From Psychrobium sp051201665 (GTDB lineage: Bacteria > Pseudomonadota > Gammaproteobacteria > Enterobacterales > Psychrobiaceae): 64,000 nucleotides of DNA. Location of the stretch: positions 1,302,001 through 1,366,000 of the forward strand of contig NZ_CP179210.1 in NCBI RefSeq assembly GCF_051201665.1, read 5' to 3'. The position numbers and the translations under genes are program-made. The notes under the pieces were generated by a model. The model was not told the origin of the DNA and made no database searches. It saw only the letters and a list, made by a program, of their open reading frames with translations. Positions 1 through 9,270 of the stretch are shown one piece after another. How positions within the stretch are numbered: position 1 is the stretch's first letter; the number at the start of each line of letters is the position of its first letter.

Positions 1-1365
1 GGTGTGCAGTGAGTGACTAACATTCCACACCACGTAATAACCAATGACACAGGCGAGGGCGAATACGGTAAAGTGTGACATAAACTCGCTTGGTGCATAG
101 GTCGCCATAGCGCCGTAGGCAAAAAGCCCGCCAGCGGCTAGCGCACCTTTTAGCCAAGGTGACATTGTCTTTTCTTCAATTACCGCTGGTTCAGGCGCAG
201 GCTGAGAAGCTGGTGCCGCGCTAACTTTGATGGGTGGTGCTGGCCATGTTAACTCGCCTTCTTTGACGACAGTTACACCGCGGATAACTTCGTCTTCAAA
301 ATCAATATTGATAGCGCCGTCTTTCTTTGGTGCCAATAACTTAAGTAAGTTAACCAAATTCGTGGAATACAGCTGAGATGATTGCACTGGCAAGCGTCCC
401 GGAAGATCCGTGTAACCAATTACTTTGACGTTATTGTCAGTGGTAATTAATTTACCTGTCTCACAATATTCACAATTACCGCCATTTGCTGCCGCCAAAT
501 CTACGATAACGCTGCCAGCTTGCATGCTGTCGACCATTTCTTTAGTGATGAGCTTAGGCGCCGGCTTGCCGGGAATAAGTGCGGTAGTAATAATAATATC
601 GACTTCTTTGGCTTGCTCTGCAAAGAGCGCCATTTCAGCATCGATAAACTCTTTAGACATGGTTTTAGCGTAGCCATCACTTGAGTCTGATTCTTCATCA
701 AATTGCAGTTCTAAGAATTCACCGCCCATTGAGTTAATTTGTTCTTTCACTTCAAGACGAGTATCAAATGCGCGAACAATAGCTCCTAAGCTACCTGCTG
801 CCCCAATAGCGGCCAAACCGGCTACACCAGCGCCAATGACGAGGACTTTAGCTGGTGGCACTTTACCCGCAGCCGTAATTTGTCCTGTAAAGAAGCGTCC
901 AAACTCATGAGCTGCTTCAATGACGGCACGGTAGCCACCGATATTTGCCATTGAACTCAACGCATCGAGGGATTGGGAGCGAGACATACGTGGCACGCAA
1001 TCCATCGCCATGACATTAATGTTTTTAGCGGTAAGTTGTGCCATCAATGCTTCATTTTGTGCGGGCCAAATAAAGCTGATAAGGGTAGTGTTTTCGTTAA
1101 GTAGTTCGACTTCATCTAATGATTCGCCGCCATTTAAAGGGGCATTAACCTTTAAAATGATATCGGCGTTATAGACTTCTGTGAGTGTGGATACAGTAGT
1201 TGCACCCACGTGTTGGTAATCAGCGTCAGTAAAACTAGCAGCTAAACCTGCATCTTGTTCTATCTGGACCTCAAACCCTAGCTTTAATAATTGAGTAACC
1301 GACGTTGGTGTCGCCGCTACCCGTGTTTCTCCCGCCAATCGCTCTTTGGGAATACTGATCAACAT
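1..1365 (-). CDS. pntA: NAD(P) transhydrogenase subunit alpha, C-terminus cut by window edge
   Basis: Alpha subunit of the proton-translocating transhydrogenase, which moves hydride between NADH and NADP+ at the inner membrane. The gene starts at ATG 1365 behind a TTAAGGAG ribosome site and runs off the left edge after about 455 codons, so roughly the last 55 residues of a usual 510-residue PntA are missing. The N-terminal catalytic part begins MLISIPKERLAGE and carries the dinucleotide fold GAGVAGLAAIGAAGSLGA about a third of the way in. A proline/alanine-rich linker follows, then hydrophobic segments at the visible end, as expected for PntA of the split PntA/PntB type. pntB would lie further left, outside the window. 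Confidence 0.95.
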   Translation of the reverse strand, partial: MLISIPKERLAGETRVAATPTSVTQLLKLGFEVQIEQDAGLAASFTDADYQHVGATTVSTLTEVYNADIILKVNAPLNGGESLDEVELLNENTTLISFIWPAQNEALMAQLTAKNINVMAMDCVPRMSRSQSLDALSSMANIGGYRAVIEAAHEFGRFFTGQITAAGKVPPAKVLVIGAGVAGLAAIGAAGSLGAIVRAFDTRLEVKEQINSMGGEFLELQFDEESDSSDGYAKTMSKEFIDAEMALFAEQAKEVDIIITTALIPGKPAPKLITKEMVDSMQAGSVIVDLAAANGGNCEYCETGKLITTDNNVKVIGYTDLPGRLPVQSSQLYSTNLVNLLKLLAPKKDGAINIDFEDEVIRGVTVVKEGELTWPAPPIKVSAAPASQPAPEPAVIEEKTMSPWLKGALAAGGLFAYGAMATYAPSEFMSHFTVFALACVIGYYVVWNVSHSLHT

Positions 1366-1577
1366 GACAAAACTCCTTAAACAATGAAAACGCTCTGTTA
1401 GACCTTAGCCTAACATAGCGTGTGGGTGACAATGTTTAACAATTTTTAACGAAATGCCGATTATCTTATTAATGAATGGTTTAACACGCTGTAGGTCATA
1501 TGGACTCTAGGTTAGAGAATTTCGATATAACTAATGTCGATTGGTTGTTTGCTGTAGCGTCTTAAGAAAAATAATCG

Positions 1578-2155
1578 TCAATGAATAATGCAAACATGAT
1601 GCTCTAACTCAAATTGAGCAGCGGTAATTGCATCATGGAATTGGTTGGCTGATTGATGAGGCACAAGATGATGTGTCACCCAATAATCTAATTCTTCAGG
1701 TTCAACCACTGAAAAACAATTGGTGAAATGAAGCTGAAAAATGGTTTCCATTCTTATTAAATCAATGGCGTTGGCATTACTAATAACGCAATTGGTGGCG
1801 TGAGTTTAACGCTGGCGATGGAGTAAGGTTTTATTAAACGCGCAATCGCGCGATGGAAGGTTGCCACTTGATGGGGATCACTGCAATCGCCAAGAGACAG
1901 TTTTTGTTGATGACGACAACGACCGTTTTTATCGACTAATGCCATAAAAGCGTTGTTGCCTTTAATACCATATATGCATTAAGTAAGTGATCTTGTTGTG
2001 CGTAGAGAAAATAAGCTAAAACAAGGCGCTCGATTGACTAATAGCTGGCTATTAGGATTGAGAGCAACGCCATTTTAGTTAATTTTAACAAGTACAAGTA
2101 CAAGTGGGCAAATATTTAATGCAATTGGTATAAGTTCTATACCGAGAATATACAT
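1578..2155 (-). pseudogene. Small gene (DUF3010-like) split by a palindromic repeat and a frameshift
   Basis: On the minus strand an AAAGGAG ribosome site precedes ATG 2155, which reads MYILGIEL and then enters the repeat at 1965-2131. Removing the repeat rejoins the frame as MYILGIEL-KGNNAFMALVD and continues through KLSLGDC and FHRAIARLIKPYSI. A one-base frameshift near 1795 then moves the reading to a frame containing METIFQLHF, EELDYWV and ITAAQFELE, ending at TGA 1578-1580. Without the insert it would encode about 137 residues. The opening GIELKGN and overall size recall the DUF3010 family; that name is a memory-based suggestion, while the gene breakage is visible directly. Confidence 0.6.
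1965..2131. repeat. Palindromic MITE-like repeat, copy A
   Basis: About 167 bp with inverted ends: ATACCA..ATGCATTAA on the left and TTAATGCAATTGGTAT on the right. It is the reverse complement of the copy at 10731-10889, plus a 6-bp duplication (AGTACA repeated). It carries the core AATAGCTGGCTATT shared by all copies. It interrupts a small gene, and a TTA is found on both sides of the insertion. Confidence 0.85.
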
Positions 2156-2179
2156 GGTTAACTCCTTTAACCCAGTTGG

Positions 2180-2210
2180 CTAAAAAACCCAGTAGTGTGA
2201 ACTTACTGGG
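2180..2210 (-). terminator. Rho-independent terminator of the NSS transporter
   Basis: On the minus strand CCCAGTA and TACTGGG form a stem with a 9-nt loop, directly followed by TTTTTTAG. It lies 35 bp past the transporter stop codon. Confidence 0.8.
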
Positions 2211-2244
2211 CTTAATGTATTTCGGTGTCTAGAATGCTAACGAA

Positions 2245-3591
2245 CTAAAGTGAATGAAGAAACACTAATGCAATCGCTACAGGACATACGAGTTTCGTAT
2301 ACCACGGCCAAATCTTCCAGAAAAGTTGATTTTCAACACGATCATTACCTAATTTTAGTTCTTCAAGTAATGATGAACGGTGCCAGATCCAGCCCACGAA
2401 TATACAACATAGCATACCGATTATTGGTTGGCCATATTGAGTGGTCAGAGCAATTACAAATCCAAATAAGGTGCTGAAATTAAAAATAACTAAACAACTG
2501 GTCGCAAAAATTAAACTACCAATGACCATCGTTGCTTTATTTCGGCCAATGCCAAAACGCTCTACTGTATAGGATACCGGGGCTTCAAGCATTGAAATAG
2601 ATGATGTTAACGATGCAATGGACATTAATGCAAAGAATGCAAACCCAACCAAGACGCCTACGCCGCCCATGCCATCAAATAATGCCGGAAGAACCGTTAG
2701 TACGAGTGTGTCGCCTGAGATTAACGCACCATTGGCATCAAAAATCTCGACGCCTTGCGCTGCGGCAACATACATTGCTGGAATAATTAATAAACCTGCT
2801 AAGAAAGCAATAAGCACATCAATCAGCGTAACCGATGCGCCAAGCGTTACTAGGTTTTCGTTTTTCGCGACGTAAGAACCATAAATAATGATTACGCTGG
2901 TGCCAAGTGATAAAGAAAAGAAGGCTTGGCCAAGTGCACTTACAATCAATGACGGTTCAAATAATTGAGCAAAATCAGGAATCAAATAAGCTTTAAGACC
3001 ATCCATAGCGCCATCAAGGGTTAATACATATATCGTTAATGATACTAACAGAGCAACCAAGGCCGGCATTAAACGCTTTGACCATCGCTCGATACCATTC
3101 TCTACGCCGCGGCTAATAATAAATACCGTGAGTACTGTGAAAATAAAGGTGAAGATTAAATTACGAGCGTTACCATTTGAAGTAAGCCATGCTGACGTCT
3201 CTGTTGCACCTGCAAGCGTTGTAATCGGCTCGGCGGTAAAGGCCAACATCCAACCAGCGACGATAGAGTAAAAACTCATTAGCAGCGCAGCACATAAGAT
3301 ACCGCCAAAGCCGACGATAAAGGCAAACTTCTTCTGCCAACCGTCTTTAGACACTTTGCGTAATGATTCAACAGCATTTGCTTGACCGTGACGGCCAATA
3401 ATGAGTTCTGCCATAAACGCAGGGTAAGCCAAACAAAAGGCTAAAATTAGATACATTAATACAAAAGCAGCACCGCCATTTCCAGCAGCTTGCGTGGGGA
3501 ACCCCCAAATATTTCCAAGGCCAACAGCACTACCTGCGGCGGCTAATATAAAGCCAATTCGAGAATTAAACTTACCTCTAGATGCGCTCAT
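2245..3591 (-). CDS. Sodium-dependent transporter, NSS/SNF family
   Basis: Inner-membrane sodium symporter of the neurotransmitter:sodium symporter family (LeuT fold), probably importing amino acids or similar small molecules; the substrate cannot be read from sequence. The start chosen is ATG 3591 (MSASRGKFNSRIGF), because family members open with a short tail and then R-x-GFILAAAGSAVGLGNIW, the TM1 sodium-site segment seen here. The open frame also has an upstream ATG at 3648 that would add 19 lysine-rich residues. About 448 residues with 11-12 hydrophobic segments, normal for bacterial short-form NSS proteins. Single gene with its own terminator. Confidence 0.9.
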   Translation of the reverse strand: MSASRGKFNSRIGFILAAAGSAVGLGNIWGFPTQAAGNGGAAFVLMYLILAFCLAYPAFMAELIIGRHGQANAVESLRKVSKDGWQKKFAFIVGFGGILCAALLMSFYSIVAGWMLAFTAEPITTLAGATETSAWLTSNGNARNLIFTFIFTVLTVFIISRGVENGIERWSKRLMPALVALLVSLTIYVLTLDGAMDGLKAYLIPDFAQLFEPSLIVSALGQAFFSLSLGTSVIIIYGSYVAKNENLVTLGASVTLIDVLIAFLAGLLIIPAMYVAAAQGVEIFDANGALISGDTLVLTVLPALFDGMGGVGVLVGFAFFALMSIASLTSSISMLEAPVSYTVERFGIGRNKATMVIGSLIFATSCLVIFNFSTLFGFVIALTTQYGQPIIGMLCCIFVGWIWHRSSLLEELKLGNDRVENQLFWKIWPWYTKLVCPVAIALVFLHSL

Positions 3592-3648
3592 ACTCTTCTT
3601 CTTATAATTATTGTTTAAACTGATTTGCTTTAATCTACGCAAAACCAT

Positions 3649-3895
3649 AGAAAAAACCTAGTCAAAGACGGTAATAAAATCAAAATAGTATCAAATGTTA
3701 TTAAATATTTAGTGACTTTATCGAACTATTGAGCGAAGTGTATCAATTAAGTGCATGGTTGTGATGGAGTAAATCGATTTTATTGAATTGGTTGCTGGTA
3801 AAGTGAGCTGCAATGAAGTTTTGTGTTAATAGCGATAGCTTAATGTTTAGGTATTGTTGCAAGGGACTGTAGATGTTACACGCTAGAGATGAACG
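3649..3895. other. Intergenic region upstream of the NSS gene
   Basis: About 250 bp of A+T-rich DNA holding the promoter side of the NSS gene and ending at the asd terminator. No open frame or repeat was recognised. Confidence 0.5.
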
Positions 3896-3930
3896 ATAAA
3901 ATGATGACTATGCTGAACCATAGCCATCAT
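3896..3930 (-). terminator. Terminator of asd
   Basis: ATGATGGCTATG and CATAGTCATCAT pair on the minus strand (one mismatch) around a 6-nt loop, followed by TTTTATCG, just downstream of the asd stop codon. Confidence 0.65.
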
Positions 3931-3947
3931 GACAATTACTGTAATTA

Positions 3948-5057
3948 TTAATCAATTAAAATACGTAGCATACGACGTAGTGGTTCTGCAGCGCCCCACA
4001 ATAATTGGTCACCAACCGTAAAGGCGCTGATGTATTCTGGTCCCATGGTTAGCTTGCGAACACGACCAATGGGTACAGATAAGGTACCGTTTACTTTAGC
4101 GGGTGTTAGCTCTTGCATACTTAGCAAACGATCATTAGGAATAACCTTAACCCATTCGTTATGAGCTGCTAATTTTGCTTCAACTTCTTCAACACTAATA
4201 TCGCGTTTTAGTTTGATAGTTAACGCTTGGCTATGACAACGCATTGCGCCGACACGAATGCACAAACCATCGATAGGTGTTGGATTTTCTTGGGTATTTA
4301 GAATTTTGTTTGCTTCAGCCTGTGCTTTGTATTCTTCACGGCTTTGACCCGATGGTAATTGAGTATCAATCCACGGGATTAAGCTTCCCGCCAACGGTAC
4401 ACCGAATTGATCCGTATTTAGCTCACCACTGCGAATGTAGTTAGATACTTTTGCATCGATATCTAAAATAGCTGAGCTCGGACTCGCTAACTCATCAGCA
4501 ACATGAGCATTAATATCACCCATTTGATTCAATAATTCACGCATATGACGAGCACCGCCGCCAGATGCAGCTTGATAAGTCATTGGGCTGACCCATTCAA
4601 TAAGATCATCGGCAAATAGGCCGCCGAGGGCTAATAGCATTAATGATACCGTGCAGTTACCACCAACAAAGGTTTTGGCACCCGATTTAATGCCTGCATC
4701 AATGACATCGCGATTTACCGGATCTAGAATAATAATACTATCGTCATCCATACGAAGCGCTGATGCCGCGTCAATCCAATATCCCTGCCAGCCAGATTCA
4801 CGTAGTTTGGGATACACTTCTTTGGTGTAATCGCCGCCTTGGCAGCTAATAATAATTTCTTGTTCAGCTAGAATGGTAATGTCAAAAGCGTTTTGTAAAG
4901 TGGTTACCGGTTTACCTACGTCAGGACCTGCTTGGCCTGTTTGTGAGGTACTAAAAAATACTGGCTCAATGTGATTAAAATCACCTTCATTTTGCATACG
5001 TTCCATTAATACAGAACCTACCATGCCGCGCCAACCGACCAAACCTACTTTTTTCAT
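3948..5057 (-). CDS. asd: Aspartate-semialdehyde dehydrogenase
   Basis: Reduces aspartyl phosphate to aspartate semialdehyde with NADPH, the branch point to lysine/diaminopimelate, threonine and methionine. The 369 residues match the gammaproteobacterial Asd length. Visible signatures are the N-terminal dinucleotide motif GLVGWRGMVGSVL, the acyl-enzyme cysteine in GGNCTVSLM near residue 135, and a C-terminal domain with RVGAMRCHSQA. A GGAAGGTAG ribosome site precedes the ATG. The gene stands alone with a 312-bp upstream region shared with the divergent SPOR lipoprotein and has its own terminator. Confidence 0.97.
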   Translation of the reverse strand: MKKVGLVGWRGMVGSVLMERMQNEGDFNHIEPVFFSTSQTGQAGPDVGKPVTTLQNAFDITILAEQEIIISCQGGDYTKEVYPKLRESGWQGYWIDAASALRMDDDSIIILDPVNRDVIDAGIKSGAKTFVGGNCTVSLMLLALGGLFADDLIEWVSPMTYQAASGGGARHMRELLNQMGDINAHVADELASPSSAILDIDAKVSNYIRSGELNTDQFGVPLAGSLIPWIDTQLPSGQSREEYKAQAEANKILNTQENPTPIDGLCIRVGAMRCHSQALTIKLKRDISVEEVEAKLAAHNEWVKVIPNDRLLSMQELTPAKVNGTLSVPIGRVRKLTMGPEYISAFTVGDQLLWGAAEPLRRMLRILID

Positions 5058-5369
5058 TGTCTTCTACCTTCCTACATTGTGTAATTATTGAGTCTTGAGA
5101 CTACCGCATATTTATTCAGAGCGTTAGTGGTTTTTAGGCTAATGTATGCGTTTTTTATAGGTTTGCAGCGTTTCTTACTTTGACGTCAAGTGGCGATTGG
5201 GGGAACTTGTGTACGACGATAAAGCATCTTAGAAATAATTAGTGGCTGTTATAGTCCATTAATAAAAAGTAAGTTTACGGTCTTATTTAGGACATTGGAT
5301 AGTTTTTTAGGGGCTTGTAAGGTAAGGTAAGGTGTTATTTATTAATAAATAAGAAAAAAGTGGTCAATA
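5058..5369. promoter_or_regulatory. Divergent intergenic region, asd / SPOR lipoprotein
   Basis: 312 bp separating two divergently transcribed genes, so both promoters must lie here. I looked for a lysine riboswitch, as is known upstream of some lysine-pathway genes, and could not make out its conserved junction. A GGTAAGGTAAGGTG short direct repeat occurs near 5319. No gene seen. Confidence 0.45.
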
Positions 5370-6014
5370 ATGCCTTATTTTCACTCAAAAAATATCAACA
5401 ATCTGTCACTCTCTTTAATGCTTTCATCAACGTTGTTGATGAGTGGATGCACAATAACAAATGTCGCAGATGAAGAAAGATTATCGGCAGAGCAAATAGA
5501 TGCGTCAGTTAAAGAGTGGCAAGCGATGCAGCCAGAAGTAGCTCGACTAATGGCGATGGAAAAAGAGTTAACCGAACTCAAAGGATTATTGTTAAAACTG
5601 ACTGAAGAACCTGTGATAGAAGCTGCTCCAATGTCTGCTGTTAATAATTCGATGCCAGAAATGCAAAAGAAAATGCCACCAGCACAGAAGATGTCTCAAC
5701 CAACGCAACAAACTATGGCTGACGTTAACAAGAATGATGATATTGCAGGACAAGTCGCTATCCAAATTGGTGCTTTTGCTTCTACTAAAGATCTAGTCAA
5801 TGCTAGTGGACTATTCTATCAAACATTCTCAACGTTAAATAATTATACCAAAGCGTATAGCGAACAAATTGATATTGGCAGAGCGCTTTATCGTTTGAAA
5901 ATTGGTCCGTTTATAAGTAAAGGTGCTGCGACAAGCCAGTGTGAAATACTTAAATTACGTAAAATGGGATGCTTAGTAACATCTTTTAATACTAGCGCTA
6001 AGTTAGTGAAGTAA
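5370..6014 (+). CDS. SPOR-domain lipoprotein
   Basis: 214 residues with a lipoprotein signal: a hydrophobic stretch ending in the lipobox LMSGC at about residue 27. A helical, methionine- and proline-rich linker follows (residues 40-125). The C-terminal SPOR domain (about residues 128-208) has the typical IQIGAFAS opening and a later YRLKIGPF strand. SPOR domains bind denuded septal peptidoglycan. The gene is convergent with the usher and only 3 bp separates the stop codons. The usher's own C-terminus also looks like a SPOR domain, suggesting a functional link to the fibre locus; that link is inference. Confidence 0.8.
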   Translation: MPYFHSKNINNLSLSLMLSSTLLMSGCTITNVADEERLSAEQIDASVKEWQAMQPEVARLMAMEKELTELKGLLLKLTEEPVIEAAPMSAVNNSMPEMQKKMPPAQKMSQPTQQTMADVNKNDDIAGQVAIQIGAFASTKDLVNASGLFYQTFSTLNNYTKAYSEQIDIGRALYRLKIGPFISKGAATSQCEILKLRKMGCLVTSFNTSAKLVK

Positions 6015-6017
6015 AGA

Positions 6018-7739
6018 TTATTGATTGTTGCTAAATGGGGTAATCTCACAGGATAACCCCTTAGTCACAATACGTTGACATAAACGCTTAGTCGCCGGCG
6101 TCAATATCGTTGGTCCTAATATTAATTGGTTGTCTGGGGCTTCAATTATTGAGAGCATTTTAAGCTCATTAAAGCGACGTTTTAACAAGCCTAGCGTTAG
6201 CTGTTTATTAATGGTTGATGCAAATTTTCCTAAGTTGAGGCTAATTTGTTGGCCATTAATTATTGGTACTTTTTCTCGAACTGTTGCGTGTGTAATTTCA
6301 TCATTACTTAGTGTGAAATCGATGCCTCGCACAACAGTGCCGTCACCAAAGATTGTCGCTTGATGTGTGTTATTTACCATCAGATTATTTTGCTTTAGAT
6401 AAGCCGGTGCAATAACGACGTTATACTTGCCAGGAATTACGGCACTAAATAAATAAAATCCATCGTATTCACTATCTGTTTCTTGAACAACTTTATTTTC
6501 ATCATCGAGAATCTGTAAGGTAATAAACCGACCAGGCAGTTCTTTGCCTGATCGTATCACAGTAACCACACCCTCAATTTCTCCGGCGGTAACTACTGGA
6601 ATATCTAGAGATTCAATAGCGCCTGGACGTGGTAAAAACGAAAATCCTTTATCAACAGGGATCCAAAAGGGATTGTCTAAGCTATCGACATCTAGTTTCA
6701 CGTCAGTAATTCTATTTTTCGGAAGTCCAGTTAAAAAGGCAACGCCACTTTCTTTAGTATGTGTATCGCGGCGAGCGTGAATGCCAACTAACTTAGCCCC
6801 TTCAATTAACGGTTCGTTGTTGTTATATATCCCATCAAGGTTTAGATCTTCAAAAACACGTGCCGAGATACCACCTGTTGTTGCCATACGATCGCGGGCA
6901 ATTTTGATATTGCCCGTCGTAGGATCTTGTCCAAAACTAAAACGTAGGGACAAAAATGCTTGGTATTGGCTATTATCATCTACTGATACGTTTGCACTAA
7001 CCACCGTGTAATCGGTATCCCAGTTTAATATATAACTAGCGCGTGTTGCGGCTTTATTATAATGCAAACCAAATTCACTACTTAGACTTTCGCTCATCGA
7101 CCAGAATAGACTTGTAGATGCATTGGTGAGTTCAACGTCTGGTTTAATGTCATAACCAATTTGAGTGCGCCAGCGCATGCTGTCGAAATTTTTTGTAAAT
7201 TGAGAGTTGCCATTAAACACTTCGATATTAGGCGAGTTCAAAATGGAGATATCTGTATATGACAGTGTATTACTTAGGGAATACTCATTAGTGAACATAC
7301 CTAAATATGCATTGATGGCTTGTGTTTTTACATCATTATAGGTTGTCGATGTACCGCCGTTTGATGAATAGGTGAATGCAAGACCTTCAGTGTTATAAAG
7401 AGGCCCTGATAATCGTATACCCATAGAATTTTTTACATTGTTTGCAAGGTGGGAGTCGGTAGTAAAATCTTCATCGAGTTTCTTATAGTTTAAATCAAAT
7501 GAATGTTTAGAAAAGCGCGATTTAGAGGAAAACTCAACGCTACTGCCAGCGTCAAGATCTTTGACGACACCAAGATTGATTTTGGCAAAGGGAAAATAGT
7601 AATTGACGGTAAATGGTACAAAGCTATGACGAACACCATCCCTAAATTGATAGCTGGTATAGCCCGACTGCAAAGAAATATCATTGCTAAGCGATTGTTC
7701 TAGCGAAAGGGCCGTTCGATATGAATCAATCAATGGCAA
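6018..7739 (-). CDS. Outer-membrane usher, C-terminal part (frameshifted), with SPOR-like tail
   Basis: C-terminal part of a chaperone-usher outer-membrane protein. It is open from about 7774 and continues the protein of 7768-9270 in the neighbouring frame; the nominal start at 7739 is a TTG inside the gene, not a real start. The first 270 residues are strand-rich barrel sequence. Then comes a carboxypeptidase-regulatory-like region (around ARVFEDLNLDGIYNNNEPL) and a second such module (GEIEGVVTV..GFYLFSAV). The last 80 residues (ISLNLGKFAS .. LILGP .. GLSCEITPF) have the strand-helix layout of a SPOR domain. Removing one A near 7770 would make a single usher of about 1,090 residues. Confidence 0.75.
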   Translation of the reverse strand: MPLIDSYRTALSLEQSLSNDISLQSGYTSYQFRDGVRHSFVPFTVNYYFPFAKINLGVVKDLDAGSSVEFSSKSRFSKHSFDLNYKKLDEDFTTDSHLANNVKNSMGIRLSGPLYNTEGLAFTYSSNGGTSTTYNDVKTQAINAYLGMFTNEYSLSNTLSYTDISILNSPNIEVFNGNSQFTKNFDSMRWRTQIGYDIKPDVELTNASTSLFWSMSESLSSEFGLHYNKAATRASYILNWDTDYTVVSANVSVDDNSQYQAFLSLRFSFGQDPTTGNIKIARDRMATTGGISARVFEDLNLDGIYNNNEPLIEGAKLVGIHARRDTHTKESGVAFLTGLPKNRITDVKLDVDSLDNPFWIPVDKGFSFLPRPGAIESLDIPVVTAGEIEGVVTVIRSGKELPGRFITLQILDDENKVVQETDSEYDGFYLFSAVIPGKYNVVIAPAYLKQNNLMVNNTHQATIFGDGTVVRGIDFTLSNDEITHATVREKVPIINGQQISLNLGKFASTINKQLTLGLLKRRFNELKMLSIIEAPDNQLILGPTILTPATKRLCQRIVTKGLSCEITPFSNNQ

Positions 7740-7764
7740 TTGTGCTATCTCGCCGTTAAATAGG

Positions 7765-7776
7765 CTGTCATTTTTG
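7765..7776 (-). other. One-base frameshift in a run of five A splitting the usher
   Basis: On the minus strand the 5' part reads S-K-Q-K-stop through C-AAAAA-TGAC. With four A the frame continues as S-K-Q-N-D-S-L-F-N-G-E into the downstream frame. Both sides are strand-rich usher sequence. Real mutation, phase-variable slippage and sequencing error are all possible. Confidence 0.7.
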
Positions 7777-9270
7777 TTTGCTCACTGACAAGTTGTAGGT
7801 CAGTTTACGAGACTGTAAGGTGTTTGCGTTTACTTGCACATTTTCGATTCGCTCACGCTTTTGACCCTGAGGCCCATAGAAGACCATCTTAAAGACGTTA
7901 TCACCAAACGATAGGTCCAGATCACGAAATTCGTAACGACCGCTATCATCAACGGTTCTTGTTTCTAGTAAAATACCATTGTGATAAAGCTCAATATCCC
8001 ATCCCGGCAGTAAATCTCCCACAAAATCCGTGGTATTGGACTGCGAGTTAGTTGTTAAATTTCTATTACTCAGTTTAAAGCCTGCTTCTTGAGCCGCTCC
8101 ACGTAGCAAGGGCAAATTAACAGGCGAAATATCGCCTAACGCGACCTCTGAAGCGCCAATAGGCCCTAACAAGTTGTTATTAATCGATTCTCTTTGCAAA
8201 TTTAGGCGAAAGTTCTTAAAGGGATCATCATTACCGCCTATGAAGTAACTGCCTGTCATGTACGCTAAATCACCCATACCCACCATAGAATAGCTGCCAT
8301 TGCTATTATCTTTACTGACAGAATATTGTGTTTGAATATCAACTAGTGGTAGTGAAAATGCGGTATAGGGAGTATTTCGAAAAGGGAGTTGTGGCGGTTG
8401 TAGTTTACCTATGCTCAGTTTACCTAATCGCGCACGACGTCTAAAGCGCTCTTGCAGAGGTAGCAGTTGCTTAGGGCTGATCAATAACAATAAGTCTTTA
8501 AAGTTTACTTCAAAACCTATATCAAAAATGTCACTCAAGAACGCACTATGTAAATAAATATCATCATCTTTTACACTAATCAAATGCCGCGGTATTTGAT
8601 AGGAGCTACCGTCGATGGTAACTCTTGCCGGCGTTGTTTCATCGTCAGGGACTATTAATGAAAATTTTTGATTTTCATTAATAAACCAACCATCTGCTCG
8701 TCGTTTGTCTAGATCAACAATGATTGGAAAATCAATGACTGAAAATAAATTATCTAAGCCGATCATCGCACCATTGCCTTGCTTGTAGCCAAAGACGGTG
8801 TCTAATACATGCTCTTCAACCTGCGCGATTAATAGAAGTTCTTCGTTTTCTAAGAAACCAGATGATGAATCATCCTGCTCGTCGGTAGGGAGTTCGTTAA
8901 CACGTTTCCCTTTTAGCGATTTATCAACAAACGAATGGCCTAAGGTTGATAAATATTCTTGAGCCAACTGCCTATTGAGATATGTCTTATTACTTTTACG
9001 CTGTTGAGATTGTCGAAAGTTATGATTGCGGTATCGATGACCTAACGAATTAAAGTATTGCGATTTTGTTTGCACAGTCGTCGTTGTACTTTGTTTTACT
9101 GGTGAAGTTGGTTGTTCAGCGTTTTTTGGCTTCGCTGTTTTGGTGCTTTTTTTGGCAAACTGATGACCGAGCGTTGTTTTCTTTTCATCAGGTGACTCAG
9201 AATGCCCGTTGCTAGAAAATAGCAAACAGGCTAGAAAAGCCGAAAAATAGAAACAACGCACAGTAATCAT
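7768..9270 (-). CDS. Outer-membrane usher, N-terminal part (frameshifted)
   Basis: N-terminal 500 residues of the usher that assembles the pilins encoded upstream. A signal peptide (MITVRCFYFSAFLACLLF) is followed by a low-complexity lysine/threonine/glutamine linker. It then has an N-terminal substrate-binding-like region, the start of the barrel, and a plug/middle-like segment containing PGWDIELYHNGILLETRTVDDSGRYEF, a hallmark of alternative (TcfC/CS1-like) ushers. The ATG overlaps the chaperone stop codon (TAATG), so translation is coupled. The frame ends early at 7768 because of an extra A; the remainder is 6018-7739. Confidence 0.8.
   Translation of the reverse strand: MITVRCFYFSAFLACLLFSSNGHSESPDEKKTTLGHQFAKKSTKTAKPKNAEQPTSPVKQSTTTTVQTKSQYFNSLGHRYRNHNFRQSQQRKSNKTYLNRQLAQEYLSTLGHSFVDKSLKGKRVNELPTDEQDDSSSGFLENEELLLIAQVEEHVLDTVFGYKQGNGAMIGLDNLFSVIDFPIIVDLDKRRADGWFINENQKFSLIVPDDETTPARVTIDGSSYQIPRHLISVKDDDIYLHSAFLSDIFDIGFEVNFKDLLLLISPKQLLPLQERFRRRARLGKLSIGKLQPPQLPFRNTPYTAFSLPLVDIQTQYSVSKDNSNGSYSMVGMGDLAYMTGSYFIGGNDDPFKNFRLNLQRESINNNLLGPIGASEVALGDISPVNLPLLRGAAQEAGFKLSNRNLTTNSQSNTTDFVGDLLPGWDIELYHNGILLETRTVDDSGRYEFRDLDLSFGDNVFKMVFYGPQGQKRERIENVQVNANTLQSRKLTYNLSVSKQK

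Noticed and set aside
2250..2875. Plus-strand open frames inside the NSS gene
   Set aside because: Shadows of the conserved minus-strand transporter; no family features.
5058..5369. Possible lysine riboswitch upstream of asd
   Set aside because: I could not find the conserved helices or junction; the region is simply A+T-rich.
7765..7776. Programmed ribosomal frameshift in the usher
   Set aside because: The shift needed is +1 in a short A-run without a recognisable slippery heptamer or stimulator; a one-base insertion is simpler.
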